Below, in pieces: positions 53,744 through 62,021 of a stretch of DNA of 64,000 nt. The DNA lies in contig NZ_CP061313.1 of assembly GCF_018688235.1 (NCBI RefSeq), positions 975,130 through 1,039,129 on the forward strand, in the 5' to 3' direction. The first letter of the stretch is position 1; each line of letters opens with the position of its first letter. This stretch comes from Polynucleobacter sp. AP-Nino-20-G2 (lineage in GTDB: Bacteria; Pseudomonadota; Gammaproteobacteria; Burkholderiales; Burkholderiaceae). The notes beneath the pieces were generated by a model, which saw only the letters and a program-made list of their open reading frames with translations, searched no databases and had not been told where the DNA came from. The translations under genes and the position numbers were made by a program.

Positions 53744-54000
53744 CAATGACATCTTCAAGCAATAAATCAGTTGAGCAGACCTCAGCAAACTCTCTAGCGG
53801 TAGGCGACGAAACCTCTGACTCTCCATGCATTGGTGTGTGCACCACCCTTTACGATGAAATCTGTCAGGGATGTGGTAGAACTCTCAATGAAGTGAGTAA
53901 CTGGGTATTTTTAAGTCAGGAAGAGAAAGATTCCGTGTGGAAACGCATTCGTGCAGAAGGCACTGCAACGCGTTTCCAACGTCAAACTAAAGAGAGTTAA
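53740..54000 (+). CDS. DUF1289 small cysteine-rich protein
   Basis: The 86 residues contain the DUF1289 pattern SPCIGVCTTLYDEICQGCGRT with four Cys, followed by WVFLSQEEKDSVWKRI. The cysteines suggest metal or Fe-S binding. It is translationally coupled to the upstream GNAT-like gene (4-nt overlap) and its stop overlaps the convergent ybiT stop (TTAA). Confidence 0.88.
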   Translation: MTMTSSSNKSVEQTSANSLAVGDETSDSPCIGVCTTLYDEICQGCGRTLNEVSNWVFLSQEEKDSVWKRIRAEGTATRFQRQTKES

Positions 54001-55604
54001 CCGGCCAGGGCTTGGCTACGCAAATACTCTTCGTAGGTTCCCGAGTAGTCAGAAATCGTGCCATCCATCTTCACCTCTAAGATGCGATTTGCTAAAGCAG
54101 AAACAAACTCGCGATCGTGAGAAACGAAAATCAAAGTGCCCTCGTATTTCTCAAGTGCAATCTGTAAGCTCTCAATGGATTCCATATCCATGTGGTTAGT
54201 TGGCTCGTCCATTGCAAGAACATTATATTTTTGAAGCATCAATTTACCCCAAATCATTCTGCCCTTCTCGCCACCAGATAGCACTTTGACGGACTTGCCA
54301 ATATCGTCGCCTGAGAATAGCAAGCGGCCCAATGTGCCACGGATCACTTGATCATCGTCGCCTGTATTACGCCAGTTATTCATCCAATCCATGAGCAATT
54401 CGTCTTTTGCGAACATCTCAGTATTGTCTTGAGGCATCACGCCGACACTGGCATTTTCAGCCCATTTCACATCACCACTATCAGCGGCAATACCATCAAA
54501 GCGTTTGCTCAAGATAGTTTTTAGCAGTGTTGTTTTACCTGCACCGTTTTGTCCAATGATGGCAATCTTTTCACCAGCACGTACACCTAGCTTAAAGTTT
54601 TTGAAGATAGTGCGGTCATAGGCCTTAGTTAGCGCATTGCACTCAACAGCCATATTGTGAAGCTTTTTCTCAGCGTCAAAACGAATAAATGGATTCTGGC
54701 GTGAAGATGGTTTGACCTCAACAATCTCAATTTTTTCTAACTGCTTTTGACGTGAAGTCGCCTGACGCGCTTTTGATGCATTTGCTGAGAAACGAGCAAC
54801 GAAAGCCGCTAATTCAGCAATTTTTTCTTTAGCCTTAACATTGTTGCTAAGTTGCTGCGTTCTTGCCTGAACGGATGCCAGCATGTAGGAGTCGTAATTT
54901 CCAGGATAGACTTTCAGCGTCCCAAAGTCCATGTCAGCCATATGTGTACACACCTCATTGAGGAAGTGGCGATCATGGGAGATGATGACAATCGTGCTCT
55001 TAATTTGATTGAGAATGTCTTCTAGCCAATGAATAGAGTGAATATCTAAGTTATTGGTTGGCTCATCCAAGAGCAATACATCTGGATCAGAGAATAAGGC
55101 TTGCGCTAACAATACGCGCAACTTCCAGCCCGGAGCCACTGCACTCATTGGGCCATTGTGTTGCTCAATCGGAATGCCGATACCTAACAACAACTCTCCT
55201 GCTTTTGCCTCCGCGGTATAGCCGCCGTACTCAGCATACTTTCCTTCGAGCTCCGCAGCCTTCATGTAATCTTCATCAGTTGCCTCTGCGTTTGCATAGA
55301 TGGCATCACGTTCTGCTGCAGCCTTCCACATCTCCTCGTGACCCATCATTACAACGTCAAGGACGCGCACATCTTCATATGCAAACTGATCTTGGCGCAA
55401 TTTACCCAAGCGAATACCGGGATCCAAGCTTACGTTTCCACTGGTTGGCTCGAGCTCTCCACCCAAAATCTTCATGAAAGTGGATTTACCGCAACCGTTG
55501 GCACCGATTAGCCCGTAGCGATTACCACCGCCAAACTTAACGGAAATATTTTCAAACAGGGGTTTTGCCCCGAACTGCATAGTGATATTGGATGCTGACA
55601 ACAC
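53997..55604 (-). CDS. ybiT: ABC-F family ATPase YbiT
   Basis: Ribosome-associated ABC-F ATPase with two nucleotide-binding domains and no membrane part. The 535 residues have the first Walker A GANGCGKST and DEPTNNLD; the linker is Lys/Gln rich; the second has GQNGAGKTT, LSGGEKGRM and DEPTNHMD. The first signature is degenerate (APGWKLRVLLAQ) as in E. coli YbiT, whose sequence it follows closely (MQFGAKPLFENISVKFGGGN). It likely acts on translating ribosomes, not in transport. Confidence 0.93.
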   Translation of the reverse strand: MLSASNITMQFGAKPLFENISVKFGGGNRYGLIGANGCGKSTFMKILGGELEPTSGNVSLDPGIRLGKLRQDQFAYEDVRVLDVVMMGHEEMWKAAAERDAIYANAEATDEDYMKAAELEGKYAEYGGYTAEAKAGELLLGIGIPIEQHNGPMSAVAPGWKLRVLLAQALFSDPDVLLLDEPTNNLDIHSIHWLEDILNQIKSTIVIISHDRHFLNEVCTHMADMDFGTLKVYPGNYDSYMLASVQARTQQLSNNVKAKEKIAELAAFVARFSANASKARQATSRQKQLEKIEIVEVKPSSRQNPFIRFDAEKKLHNMAVECNALTKAYDRTIFKNFKLGVRAGEKIAIIGQNGAGKTTLLKTILSKRFDGIAADSGDVKWAENASVGVMPQDNTEMFAKDELLMDWMNNWRNTGDDDQVIRGTLGRLLFSGDDIGKSVKVLSGGEKGRMIWGKLMLQKYNVLAMDEPTNHMDMESIESLQIALEKYEGTLIFVSHDREFVSALANRILEVKMDGTISDYSGTYEEYLRSQALAG

Positions 55605-55705
55605 GGATGGGTTCTTACTTTCTGATATTCAAATTCTTGGGGGCGGATGCAGGTTTTGCATCAAAGACCAATATTTTAACGGTTTGCAGCCAAAAAAGCC
55701 CTAAA

Positions 55706-56416
55706 TTAGACTTTCACCTTAAATGGCGTGAAATTCGTATGAATATCGTAGAAATCCTCATTCTCTTTTCGCTTCAAGAATGCCACTACAGCGTAAGTTA
55801 AGGGGGTTGCAAGCACCTCCCAACCCGTTTTGAGTAGGTATTGAATAAAGGCCACTTGGATAACCTCATCTAGAGGCCAGAGTCCATAAAAAGCCAAAAC
55901 ATAGAAGAGGGATGAATCCACCAGTTCCCCGGCTGCAGTGGAGCCAATTGTCCTCATCCAGAGAAAACGTCCTTGGGTCCAGATCTTCATCTTGGCTAGG
56001 ACATAGCTATTTGTAAAACTGCCGCACCAAAATGCGCACATCGATGCAAGAGCGACCCGCCAAGAATTGCCAAATACCGTTTCCATCCCCTGTTGATAAT
56101 TGGCCATGTATTGCCCTGGAGCAACGGGTAATGCGATAGCAATTTGAGCCATGATCGCAGCAAAAGCAAGGGCGGCAAAACCAGCCCAGACTGCCCGGCG
56201 GTCATAGGCAAAACCATAAACCTCGGTAAGGATGTCACCAAAAAAATAAGAAATTGGAAAAAATAGAATCCCAGCTCCGAAAATCACGGACCCAAAGTAA
56301 GGTAGGTGAATCTCGGCAGCCTTCCCTGCCCCGATAAAGTTAGAGCAGAGTAAAACCACCACAAAGGCGGCCAGTATTAAGTCGTAATAGCGATGATGCC
56401 GTCTAGGTGAGCTCAT
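55706..56416 (-). CDS. Queuosine precursor transporter, VUT family (YhhQ-like)
   Basis: The 236 residues have about six transmembrane helices. It has the VUT landmarks GAGILFFPISYFFGDILTEVYG, AGFAALAFAA and WTQGRFLWMRTIGSTAAGELVDSSLFY. E. coli YhhQ imports the queuosine precursor preQ0/preQ1. The assignment rests on these blocks. It is divergent from gcdH with a 96-nt gap. Confidence 0.88.
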   Translation of the reverse strand: MSSPRRHHRYYDLILAAFVVVLLCSNFIGAGKAAEIHLPYFGSVIFGAGILFFPISYFFGDILTEVYGFAYDRRAVWAGFAALAFAAIMAQIAIALPVAPGQYMANYQQGMETVFGNSWRVALASMCAFWCGSFTNSYVLAKMKIWTQGRFLWMRTIGSTAAGELVDSSLFYVLAFYGLWPLDEVIQVAFIQYLLKTGWEVLATPLTYAVVAFLKRKENEDFYDIHTNFTPFKVKV

Positions 56417-56512
56417 AAGTCCAGAAAAATGGATAATAGAACAAAGAATATCCGCATTCCTGGCATTTCACAGGATGCAACACAAAAACTAACGTTAGGA
56501 CGATGAAACATC

Positions 56513-57691
56513 ATGAGTAAAGCAAGCTTTAATTGGGCGGACCCCCTGCTTCTGGATACCCAACTGACCGAGGAAGAGCGCATGGTACGTGATGCTGCGG
56601 CTGAATATGCTCAAGGGCGACTCATGCCAAGAATCCATGATGCCTATCGCAACGAAACTACTGATCCAGCTATTTTTAGAGAGATGGGTGAGTTAGGACT
56701 TCTCGGAATTACCATTCCAGAGCAATACGGCGGAGCAAATCTCAATTATGTGTCTTATGGTTTGATTGCTCGCGAAATCGAGCGGGTTGACTCAGGCTAT
56801 CGCTCCATGATGAGTGTTCAATCCTCTTTGGTAATGGTGCCCATCAACGAGTTTGGAAGCGAAGCTCAGAAACAAAAATACTTACCTAAGCTCGCCACCG
56901 GTGAATGGATTGGTTGCTTTGGCTTAACAGAGCCCAACTTTGGCTCTGATGCTGGTGGGATGATTACACGCGCCAAAAAAGTTCCTGGAGGATTTTCATT
57001 AACCGGCTCAAAAATGTGGATTTCCAACTCCCCTATTGCCGATGTGTTTGTGGTGTGGGCAAAAAATGATGAGGGCTTAATCAGGGGCTTCATTCTTGAA
57101 AAAGGTATGAAGGGCCTATCGGCTCCGAAAATCACCGGAAAGATGGGTTTACGAGCCTCGATTACCGGTGAAATCGTAATGGATGAAGTTTTTGTTCCCG
57201 CTGAGAATGAGTTCCCAGAAATTACCGGCCTAAAAGGCCCATTCACTTGCCTTAATTCAGCCCGCTATGGGATTGCTTGGGGTACTCTTGGCGCAGCGGA
57301 ATGGTGTTGGCATGCCGCGCGTCAATACACGATGGATCGCAAGCAATTTAACCGCCCATTAGCAGCCAATCAGCTGATCCAGAAAAAATTAGCGGATATG
57401 CAAACTGAAATTACACTAGCTCTTCAGGGTTGCTTGCGCTTAGGCCGCATGAAAGATGAAGGCATTGCCGCGCCAGAAATCACTTCAATAATGAAGCGAA
57501 ACTCTTGCGGGAAGTCCTTGGATGTTGCACGCTTAGCAAGGGATATGCATGGTGGCAACGGCATCTCTGATGAGTATGGCGTGGTACGTCACATGCTCAA
57601 CCTTGAGGTTGTAAATACCTACGAAGGTACACATGACATTCACGCCCTAATTCTGGGTCGTGCACAAACTGGTATTCAGGCTTTTAGTTAA
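56513..57691 (+). CDS. gcdH: Glutaryl-CoA dehydrogenase
   Basis: FAD-dependent oxidative decarboxylation of glutaryl-CoA to crotonyl-CoA in lysine/tryptophan breakdown. The 392 residues show the acyl-CoA dehydrogenase blocks GCFGLTEPNFGSDAGGM, GSKMWISNSPIADVF and MHGGNGISDEYGVVRHMLNLEVVNTYEGTHDIH, with the catalytic base Glu371. The decarboxylating subtype is supported by the SVQSSLV and GGNGISDEY regions. Its stop shares TTAA with the convergent mnmH. Confidence 0.9.
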   Translation: MSKASFNWADPLLLDTQLTEEERMVRDAAAEYAQGRLMPRIHDAYRNETTDPAIFREMGELGLLGITIPEQYGGANLNYVSYGLIAREIERVDSGYRSMMSVQSSLVMVPINEFGSEAQKQKYLPKLATGEWIGCFGLTEPNFGSDAGGMITRAKKVPGGFSLTGSKMWISNSPIADVFVVWAKNDEGLIRGFILEKGMKGLSAPKITGKMGLRASITGEIVMDEVFVPAENEFPEITGLKGPFTCLNSARYGIAWGTLGAAEWCWHAARQYTMDRKQFNRPLAANQLIQKKLADMQTEITLALQGCLRLGRMKDEGIAAPEITSIMKRNSCGKSLDVARLARDMHGGNGISDEYGVVRHMLNLEVVNTYEGTHDIHALILGRAQTGIQAFS

Positions 57692-58761
57692 GCGCCGACT
57701 GCAGTGATGATGTTCTTTGCTGCTTGAGCGAAGGCTTCATCACTGTCGCTTTCAAGTGCGACAAAATTCTCTTCCCGGTAATTTGGAAAGTTTCGCACGA
57801 TAGATGCCTGATAGGATGGGTCGTAATGCATTACCAACAGCTCTTCCACTAAGGCGTCAAACTCACCGCGTTCAATTTCCTCATGCCACTTTTCAATTTG
57901 AATCTTGCCGTAACGCGAGGTTAATAGGCCAAGCTTTTGTTTAAAGCTATCGCGGTCATCTAGAAAATGGTGATAGTCTCGCAATAACCAAGATACACGT
58001 GTTGCAGTGCTTGCACGCAGTTCAATGCATTTGCCATTGCGAATCGAATCCATCAACGCGTCGGGTACATGTAAGCTCCCTACTTTTTTACTTTCAGACT
58101 CTACATAAACGATCCTGGATGAATCTAGTGAGTTCAAGGCATTCCAGATATTTGTTTCAAAGCCTTTTTGCGAGGGTTGATCGATATTAGGCTCATTACC
58201 GAGTACCGAGCCTCGATGAATAGCAAGAGCCTCAAGATCCAGGACTTGCTCACCTTGGGATCGAATTTCCTGTAGAACTCGAGTCTTGCCGCTGCCAGTC
58301 ATTCCGCAGATCACTTGGAAGGAAAAGTCTTTGGCTGCTTGGTCTAGGCGATCAATCACCACCCGCCTAAATCCTTGATAGCCGCCCTCTAATTGCATCG
58401 CCTTCCAGCCGATTCGATTGAGGATATGTGTGAATGCCCCGCTTCGCTCACCTCCGCGCCAGCAGTAAATGAGTGGCCTCCATTCTCTTGGGTGGTCAAT
58501 TAGAGACTCTTCCAGGTGCCGAGCAATATTTCGAGAGACTAAGGCTGCGCCTAATTTTTTGGCCGCGAACGGTGATACTTGTTTGTAGAGCGTTCCAATC
58601 TGAATTCGCTCCTCATTATTCAAAACAGGAAAATTAATTGCGCCAGGAATATGGTCAAGAGCAAATTCCGCTGGGGACCTGACATCGATAATCGCATCAA
58701 AGTCACCGAGACATGAAGGAAGTCGTTCAATGCTGAGAATGTGAGGATTACTGGGCTGCAA
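57688..58761 (-). CDS. mnmH: tRNA 2-selenouridine/geranyl-2-thiouridine synthase
   Basis: Acts on tRNA wobble uridine: replaces 2-thio by seleno or geranylates it. The 357 residues have an N-terminal rhodanese domain with active Cys100 in IYCWRGGERSG and a P-loop GMTGSGKT at 153-160. Selenophosphate synthase (selD) is not in the window. It is the last gene of a co-directional sulfur cluster, 8 nt after the thioesterase gene, which suggests a link between sulfur supply and tRNA thio/selenation. Confidence 0.95.
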   Translation of the reverse strand: MQPSNPHILSIERLPSCLGDFDAIIDVRSPAEFALDHIPGAINFPVLNNEERIQIGTLYKQVSPFAAKKLGAALVSRNIARHLEESLIDHPREWRPLIYCWRGGERSGAFTHILNRIGWKAMQLEGGYQGFRRVVIDRLDQAAKDFSFQVICGMTGSGKTRVLQEIRSQGEQVLDLEALAIHRGSVLGNEPNIDQPSQKGFETNIWNALNSLDSSRIVYVESESKKVGSLHVPDALMDSIRNGKCIELRASTATRVSWLLRDYHHFLDDRDSFKQKLGLLTSRYGKIQIEKWHEEIERGEFDALVEELLVMHYDPSYQASIVRNFPNYREENFVALESDSDEAFAQAAKNIITAVGA

Positions 58762-58769
58762 GCAATGTC

Positions 58770-59189
58770 CTAGCGAATCTTACTGAGAACATGTTCCGGC
58801 CAAGGAGAGGATTTTCCAGTATTCATATCAACCCAAACCATAGTAGCGCCACCCGCCGCTACTAACTCTTCCGGGGCATTTGTCAATGCCATAGTTGTGT
58901 AAACATCAACACTTGATCTGCCAATGTTGCCAATATAGGTTTTTAAAATTAACTCACCTGGATAAGTGAGCTGCTTGAGAAAATTACAAAACCCATTAAT
59001 CATCAGCATGGATTCTTCCCCAGGTGCTACCTTGTAACCCATTGAGGTAATCCACTCAACCCTAGCTTGCTCCATATAGCGAAAGTAGACGGTATTGTTT
59101 ACATGCGCATAGGCATCCATGTCACCCCAACGAATTGGCATGGGCATTTCATGCACCAATTTTTTATCGTCTGGGATGTCTATGCGCAT
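58770..59189 (-). CDS. Hotdog acyl-CoA thioesterase, YbgC/FadM-like
   Basis: The 139 residues form a 4-hydroxybenzoyl-CoA thioesterase-like hotdog domain; IRWGDMDAYAHVNNTVYFRYMEQARVEW (about residues 19-46) carries the catalytic Asp. It lies within the sulfur unit between mnmH and the TIGR01244 gene. A general role in acyl-CoA release is likely; a specific role in sulfur metabolism is not shown. Confidence 0.88.
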   Translation of the reverse strand: MRIDIPDDKKLVHEMPMPIRWGDMDAYAHVNNTVYFRYMEQARVEWITSMGYKVAPGEESMLMINGFCNFLKQLTYPGELILKTYIGNIGRSSVDVYTTMALTNAPEELVAAGGATMVWVDMNTGKSSPWPEHVLSKIR

Positions 59190-59207
59190 AAGAGTAAATC
59201 TAAAAGA

Positions 59208-59552
59208 TTAGCCGAGCTGCAGCGCCATTTGGTAGAGGTTGGTAGAGCGAGCACCGGAGCGGCAGAAAGCCAAAATTGGTGCAGGCAAGGTTTTGAGTAA
59301 TCGGGACATCTCTGCTACTTGTGCAGGGGTAAATGCGCCAGGAACAACCGGTAGATAGGCGTAATTCAAGCCAAGGCTTTCCGCCTGTGCTTGAATTTCT
59401 GCGCTAGTGGGTTGATCGGGTCCACCCTCAAAATCTGGGCGATTGTTAATAACGCTTTTATAACCCTGCTTTGCGATTTCAGCTAAGTGGCTGGGTTCAA
59501 TCTGACCAAGAGTGCCGAAGTGATTGTTATGGCAGGAGATAGGAAGACTCAT
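59208..59552 (-). CDS. TIGR01244 family protein, phosphatase/rhodanese-like (Blh N-domain type)
   Basis: The 114 residues form a dual-specificity-phosphatase-like domain with Cys97 in FCRSGARST, and it opens with TLGQIEPSHLAEIAKQGYKSVINNRPD. In sulfide-detoxifying operons (the Blh/BigR type) this domain is joined to a persulfide dioxygenase. Here it stands alone, next to the YeeE/YedE half-proteins. A sulfur-transferase role is inferred from context and family. Confidence 0.88.
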   Translation of the reverse strand: MSLPISCHNNHFGTLGQIEPSHLAEIAKQGYKSVINNRPDFEGGPDQPTSAEIQAQAESLGLNYAYLPVVPGAFTPAQVAEMSRLLKTLPAPILAFCRSGARSTNLYQMALQLG

Positions 59553-59603
59553 CTAGACCTCTAAAGTAATAAGTATCAAATAAATAATGAATGGGATTCT
59601 AAA

Positions 59604-60041
59604 TCAGCGAGATTGTTTATGGCCAGCAAAGAAACGATTACACAGCAACATACCGGCAAGCATCGCGACAACAAAGACCAACGCTTTTAAATGGCCCTGA
59701 CCTACAGCAACAATTGCTGGCCCAGGGCAAAAGCCTGCAATCCCCCATCCGGCACCAAAAATTAAGCTGCCAATGACCAAAGGCTTGGTGATATCTCGAC
59801 GGGTTGGGATATGTAAGGCGCCGCCAAAAAATGACTCCGCCCTCTTCGATGCTATATAAAAGCCCGCCAATCCAATCAGTACACCGCCACCCATAACAAA
59901 AATCAGTGATGGATCCCAATTGCCAGTAATGTCAAGGAAATTCAATACTTTTTGAGGGTTACTCATCCCGGAAACAATGAGGCCCAAGCCAAAAAGGACG
60001 CCAATAAAGTATTGGCTATATAAACTGAAATATCGCTTCAT
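59604..60041 (-). CDS. YeeE/YedE-family (DUF6691) membrane half-protein
   Basis: The 145 residues have about four transmembrane segments. A conserved cysteine, Cys105, is in GIAGFCPGPAIV. The family moves thiosulfate or other sulfur compounds through a chain of membrane cysteines. It is encoded 3 nt after the next half-protein, and the pair looks like the two halves of a fused YeeE/YedE transporter. PmpA/PmpB-like proteins from Blh/BigR loci are similar in layout. Confidence 0.85.
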   Translation of the reverse strand: MKRYFSLYSQYFIGVLFGLGLIVSGMSNPQKVLNFLDITGNWDPSLIFVMGGGVLIGLAGFYIASKRAESFFGGALHIPTRRDITKPLVIGSLIFGAGWGIAGFCPGPAIVAVGQGHLKALVFVVAMLAGMLLCNRFFAGHKQSR

Positions 60042-60044
60042 GAT

Positions 60045-60482
60045 TCATAGGCCCAATAAATGACGCGTGATGTAAACCATGACAAAGCCAGCCAACATAA
60101 ATGTCAAAGTAGCTACGAGTGACCTTGGCGAAAGACGAGATAAGCCACAGATGCCATGGCCGCTTGTGCAGCCAGAACCGTATTGCGCCCCAAAGCCAAC
60201 CAGCAAGCCTGCGATAACGATTGATGGCCAACCGGCGTCAATGACTGTCACACCATGCAAATCAAAGAATAAGGCGGCCCACAAAGGTGCACTGAATATT
60301 CCGAGTAAGAGGCTGAACCGCCAATTCCAATCGCCTGCTAATGGCTTGAGAAGTCCGGCAACAATGCCGCTAATGCCCAGAATGCGCCCATGCAGTAACA
60401 CATAAAGCACGGCGGCAACGCCGAGTATTAGGCCGCCAAGTAAAGCTGGTCCAGGGGAAAACGCTAACCAATCAATTTGCAT
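60045..60482 (-). CDS. YeeE/YedE-family membrane half-protein
   Basis: The 145 residues have about four transmembrane helices. The conserved motif is GSGCTSGHGICG, with Cys105 and Cys112. It matches the first half of YeeE/YedE transporters and, with the gene 3 nt downstream, would make one complete functional unit. It is preceded by the full-length YeeE/YedE gene, so three such proteins lie in tandem. Confidence 0.87.
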   Translation of the reverse strand: MQIDWLAFSPGPALLGGLILGVAAVLYVLLHGRILGISGIVAGLLKPLAGDWNWRFSLLLGIFSAPLWAALFFDLHGVTVIDAGWPSIVIAGLLVGFGAQYGSGCTSGHGICGLSRLSPRSLVATLTFMLAGFVMVYITRHLLGL

Positions 60483-60506
60483 GTATGTCTGATCTGGGCT
60501 CTAAAA

Positions 60507-61628
60507 TTAACTGCAAGGATTTGGGGCGAGTCGCACTTGCAGGTAACGCAGTGCCATGTATGCGCCAAAGATAAAACCAGGAAGCGCAAAAAAAGATCCG
60601 ATGGCTAAAGTTGAGATACCACTTAATCCTTGGCCAACAGTGCAACCTAGCGCGGTGACGCCACCAAAGCCCATGAGCGCGGCACCGACTAAATGGTTTG
60701 CCGTATCCTCAGTATTGCGAAATGTTTCCCAGCGAAATGACTTGGTAACTAGCGCAATAAATGCTGATCCGGAGATCATTCCAATCACTGCGGCAATTCC
60801 AACTGTCATGACCTTGGATGTGTCGCTGTACATCATCAACCAGTCGAGTGAATATGCATAAGGGGCGACGAATGAAAGACTCTCCATGCGACCTGAATTA
60901 GTGACCAGAAAAACTTCTTCCAAGGTATTTGGATCTTCAGCAACATAACCTAGACTGCCAGAAATCCACCACACTGCGCAAATAGCTAAACCAACAAGCA
61001 CCCCGGCAAAAATATTTTCTGCAGTCCAAAAGGCTTTACTTGCCAAAGCGTATCCAATGAATGCAAAGCCAACAAGCAAGCCTAAGGCTAAGTGCAGGCT
61101 TGATCTAGCAACGCCCAGGACTGGACTCAGAATGCTAGGAAGATCCTGGGGCGTGCTTAGAGTGATGAACACCGAATCCAAGGTATTGATGCGGATAACA
61201 CCCAGAAATCCCTTGAGCGTCATATAGGCAGATAAGCCGAGCACTAAAAATACAATGACGGACTTTAAATTACCTCCGCCGATGCGAACTAAAGTTTTGC
61301 TTCCGCAACCAGAGGCGAGAACCATACCGAATCCGAACATCACACTACCTACCAAGGTAGACAGCCATAACAGCTTGCTGCTGGTGTATATGCTTTTCAG
61401 GGGATCAATCAAACCAAGATATGACATGAAAGCAAAGCCAACAATGGCAACTCCGATAGCTAAGAACCACTGCCTCAATCGATCCCAGCTAGACATGATA
61501 AATACGTCGGAAACTGCGCCCATACTACAAAAGCCAGTTTTCTGCATCACAGCGCCGAGCAAGAAAGTGATGGCAAAAGTGGAAATTAAAACGTATTTAC
61601 TGAGAGAAGAAATATCTACTGCATCCAT
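60507..61628 (-). CDS. Full-length YeeE/YedE sulfur transporter
   Basis: The 373 residues have about nine to ten transmembrane segments in two halves. Conserved cysteines lie in KTGFCSMG (Cys34), ASGCGSKTLVR (Cys108) and TALGCTVGQGLSG (Cys329). The fold corresponds to thiosulfate transporter TsuA. It lies between the c-type cytochrome gene (17 nt) and the half-protein pair (24 nt). Thiosulfate or related sulfur-compound uptake is inferred from family and from soxB in the same unit; selenium-related YedE proteins are a further possibility. Confidence 0.88.
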   Translation of the reverse strand: MDAVDISSLSKYVLISTFAITFLLGAVMQKTGFCSMGAVSDVFIMSSWDRLRQWFLAIGVAIVGFAFMSYLGLIDPLKSIYTSSKLLWLSTLVGSVMFGFGMVLASGCGSKTLVRIGGGNLKSVIVFLVLGLSAYMTLKGFLGVIRINTLDSVFITLSTPQDLPSILSPVLGVARSSLHLALGLLVGFAFIGYALASKAFWTAENIFAGVLVGLAICAVWWISGSLGYVAEDPNTLEEVFLVTNSGRMESLSFVAPYAYSLDWLMMYSDTSKVMTVGIAAVIGMISGSAFIALVTKSFRWETFRNTEDTANHLVGAALMGFGGVTALGCTVGQGLSGISTLAIGSFFALPGFIFGAYMALRYLQVRLAPNPCS

Positions 61629-61645
61629 AGCGTGAATTCTAAATA

Positions 61646-61963
61646 TTAAGGTTTAAATTTATAAAACTGTTGATTGAGAAATGCGGCAACATCTGCCTCG
61701 TCCTCGGGAAAAAGATCAAGACGTAATTCGGTATTGCATATCGCAACCATCGACTTGAGCTTTTTGAAGTCAGTCACTTTGCTGTCAGAGCGCGTATAAA
61801 TCATGTCGCCATTTCCAAAACCAGACTTCTTGGCATGACATGCGTAACACTTTTGTTGGTCAATAGCTTTGCCATTAGCAAGATCTGGAGATGCATTAGC
61901 GTACAAATGGATGCCAAGCAGCCCAAATAGCACTAAAAGCAGTCGAGATAGCGTTAAAGCCAT
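61646..61963 (-). CDS. Small periplasmic c-type cytochrome
   Basis: The 105 residues have a signal peptide (cleavage near ANASP, about residue 24) and one heme-binding CYACH (39-43). The heme's distal ligand is uncertain: a Met sits in KSMVAICNTEL, next to Cys and Asn. The protein is short for class I. Between the sulfur transporter and the MBL-fold gene, it is likely an electron acceptor in sulfur oxidation. Confidence 0.88.
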   Translation of the reverse strand: MALTLSRLLLVLFGLLGIHLYANASPDLANGKAIDQQKCYACHAKKSGFGNGDMIYTRSDSKVTDFKKLKSMVAICNTELRLDLFPEDEADVAAFLNQQFYKFKP

Positions 61964-62021
61964 TAAAAATCAATCATTTAGCAAATAAAGGCTTATTTTA
62001 AAGCCCAGAAAGCAAATACGC

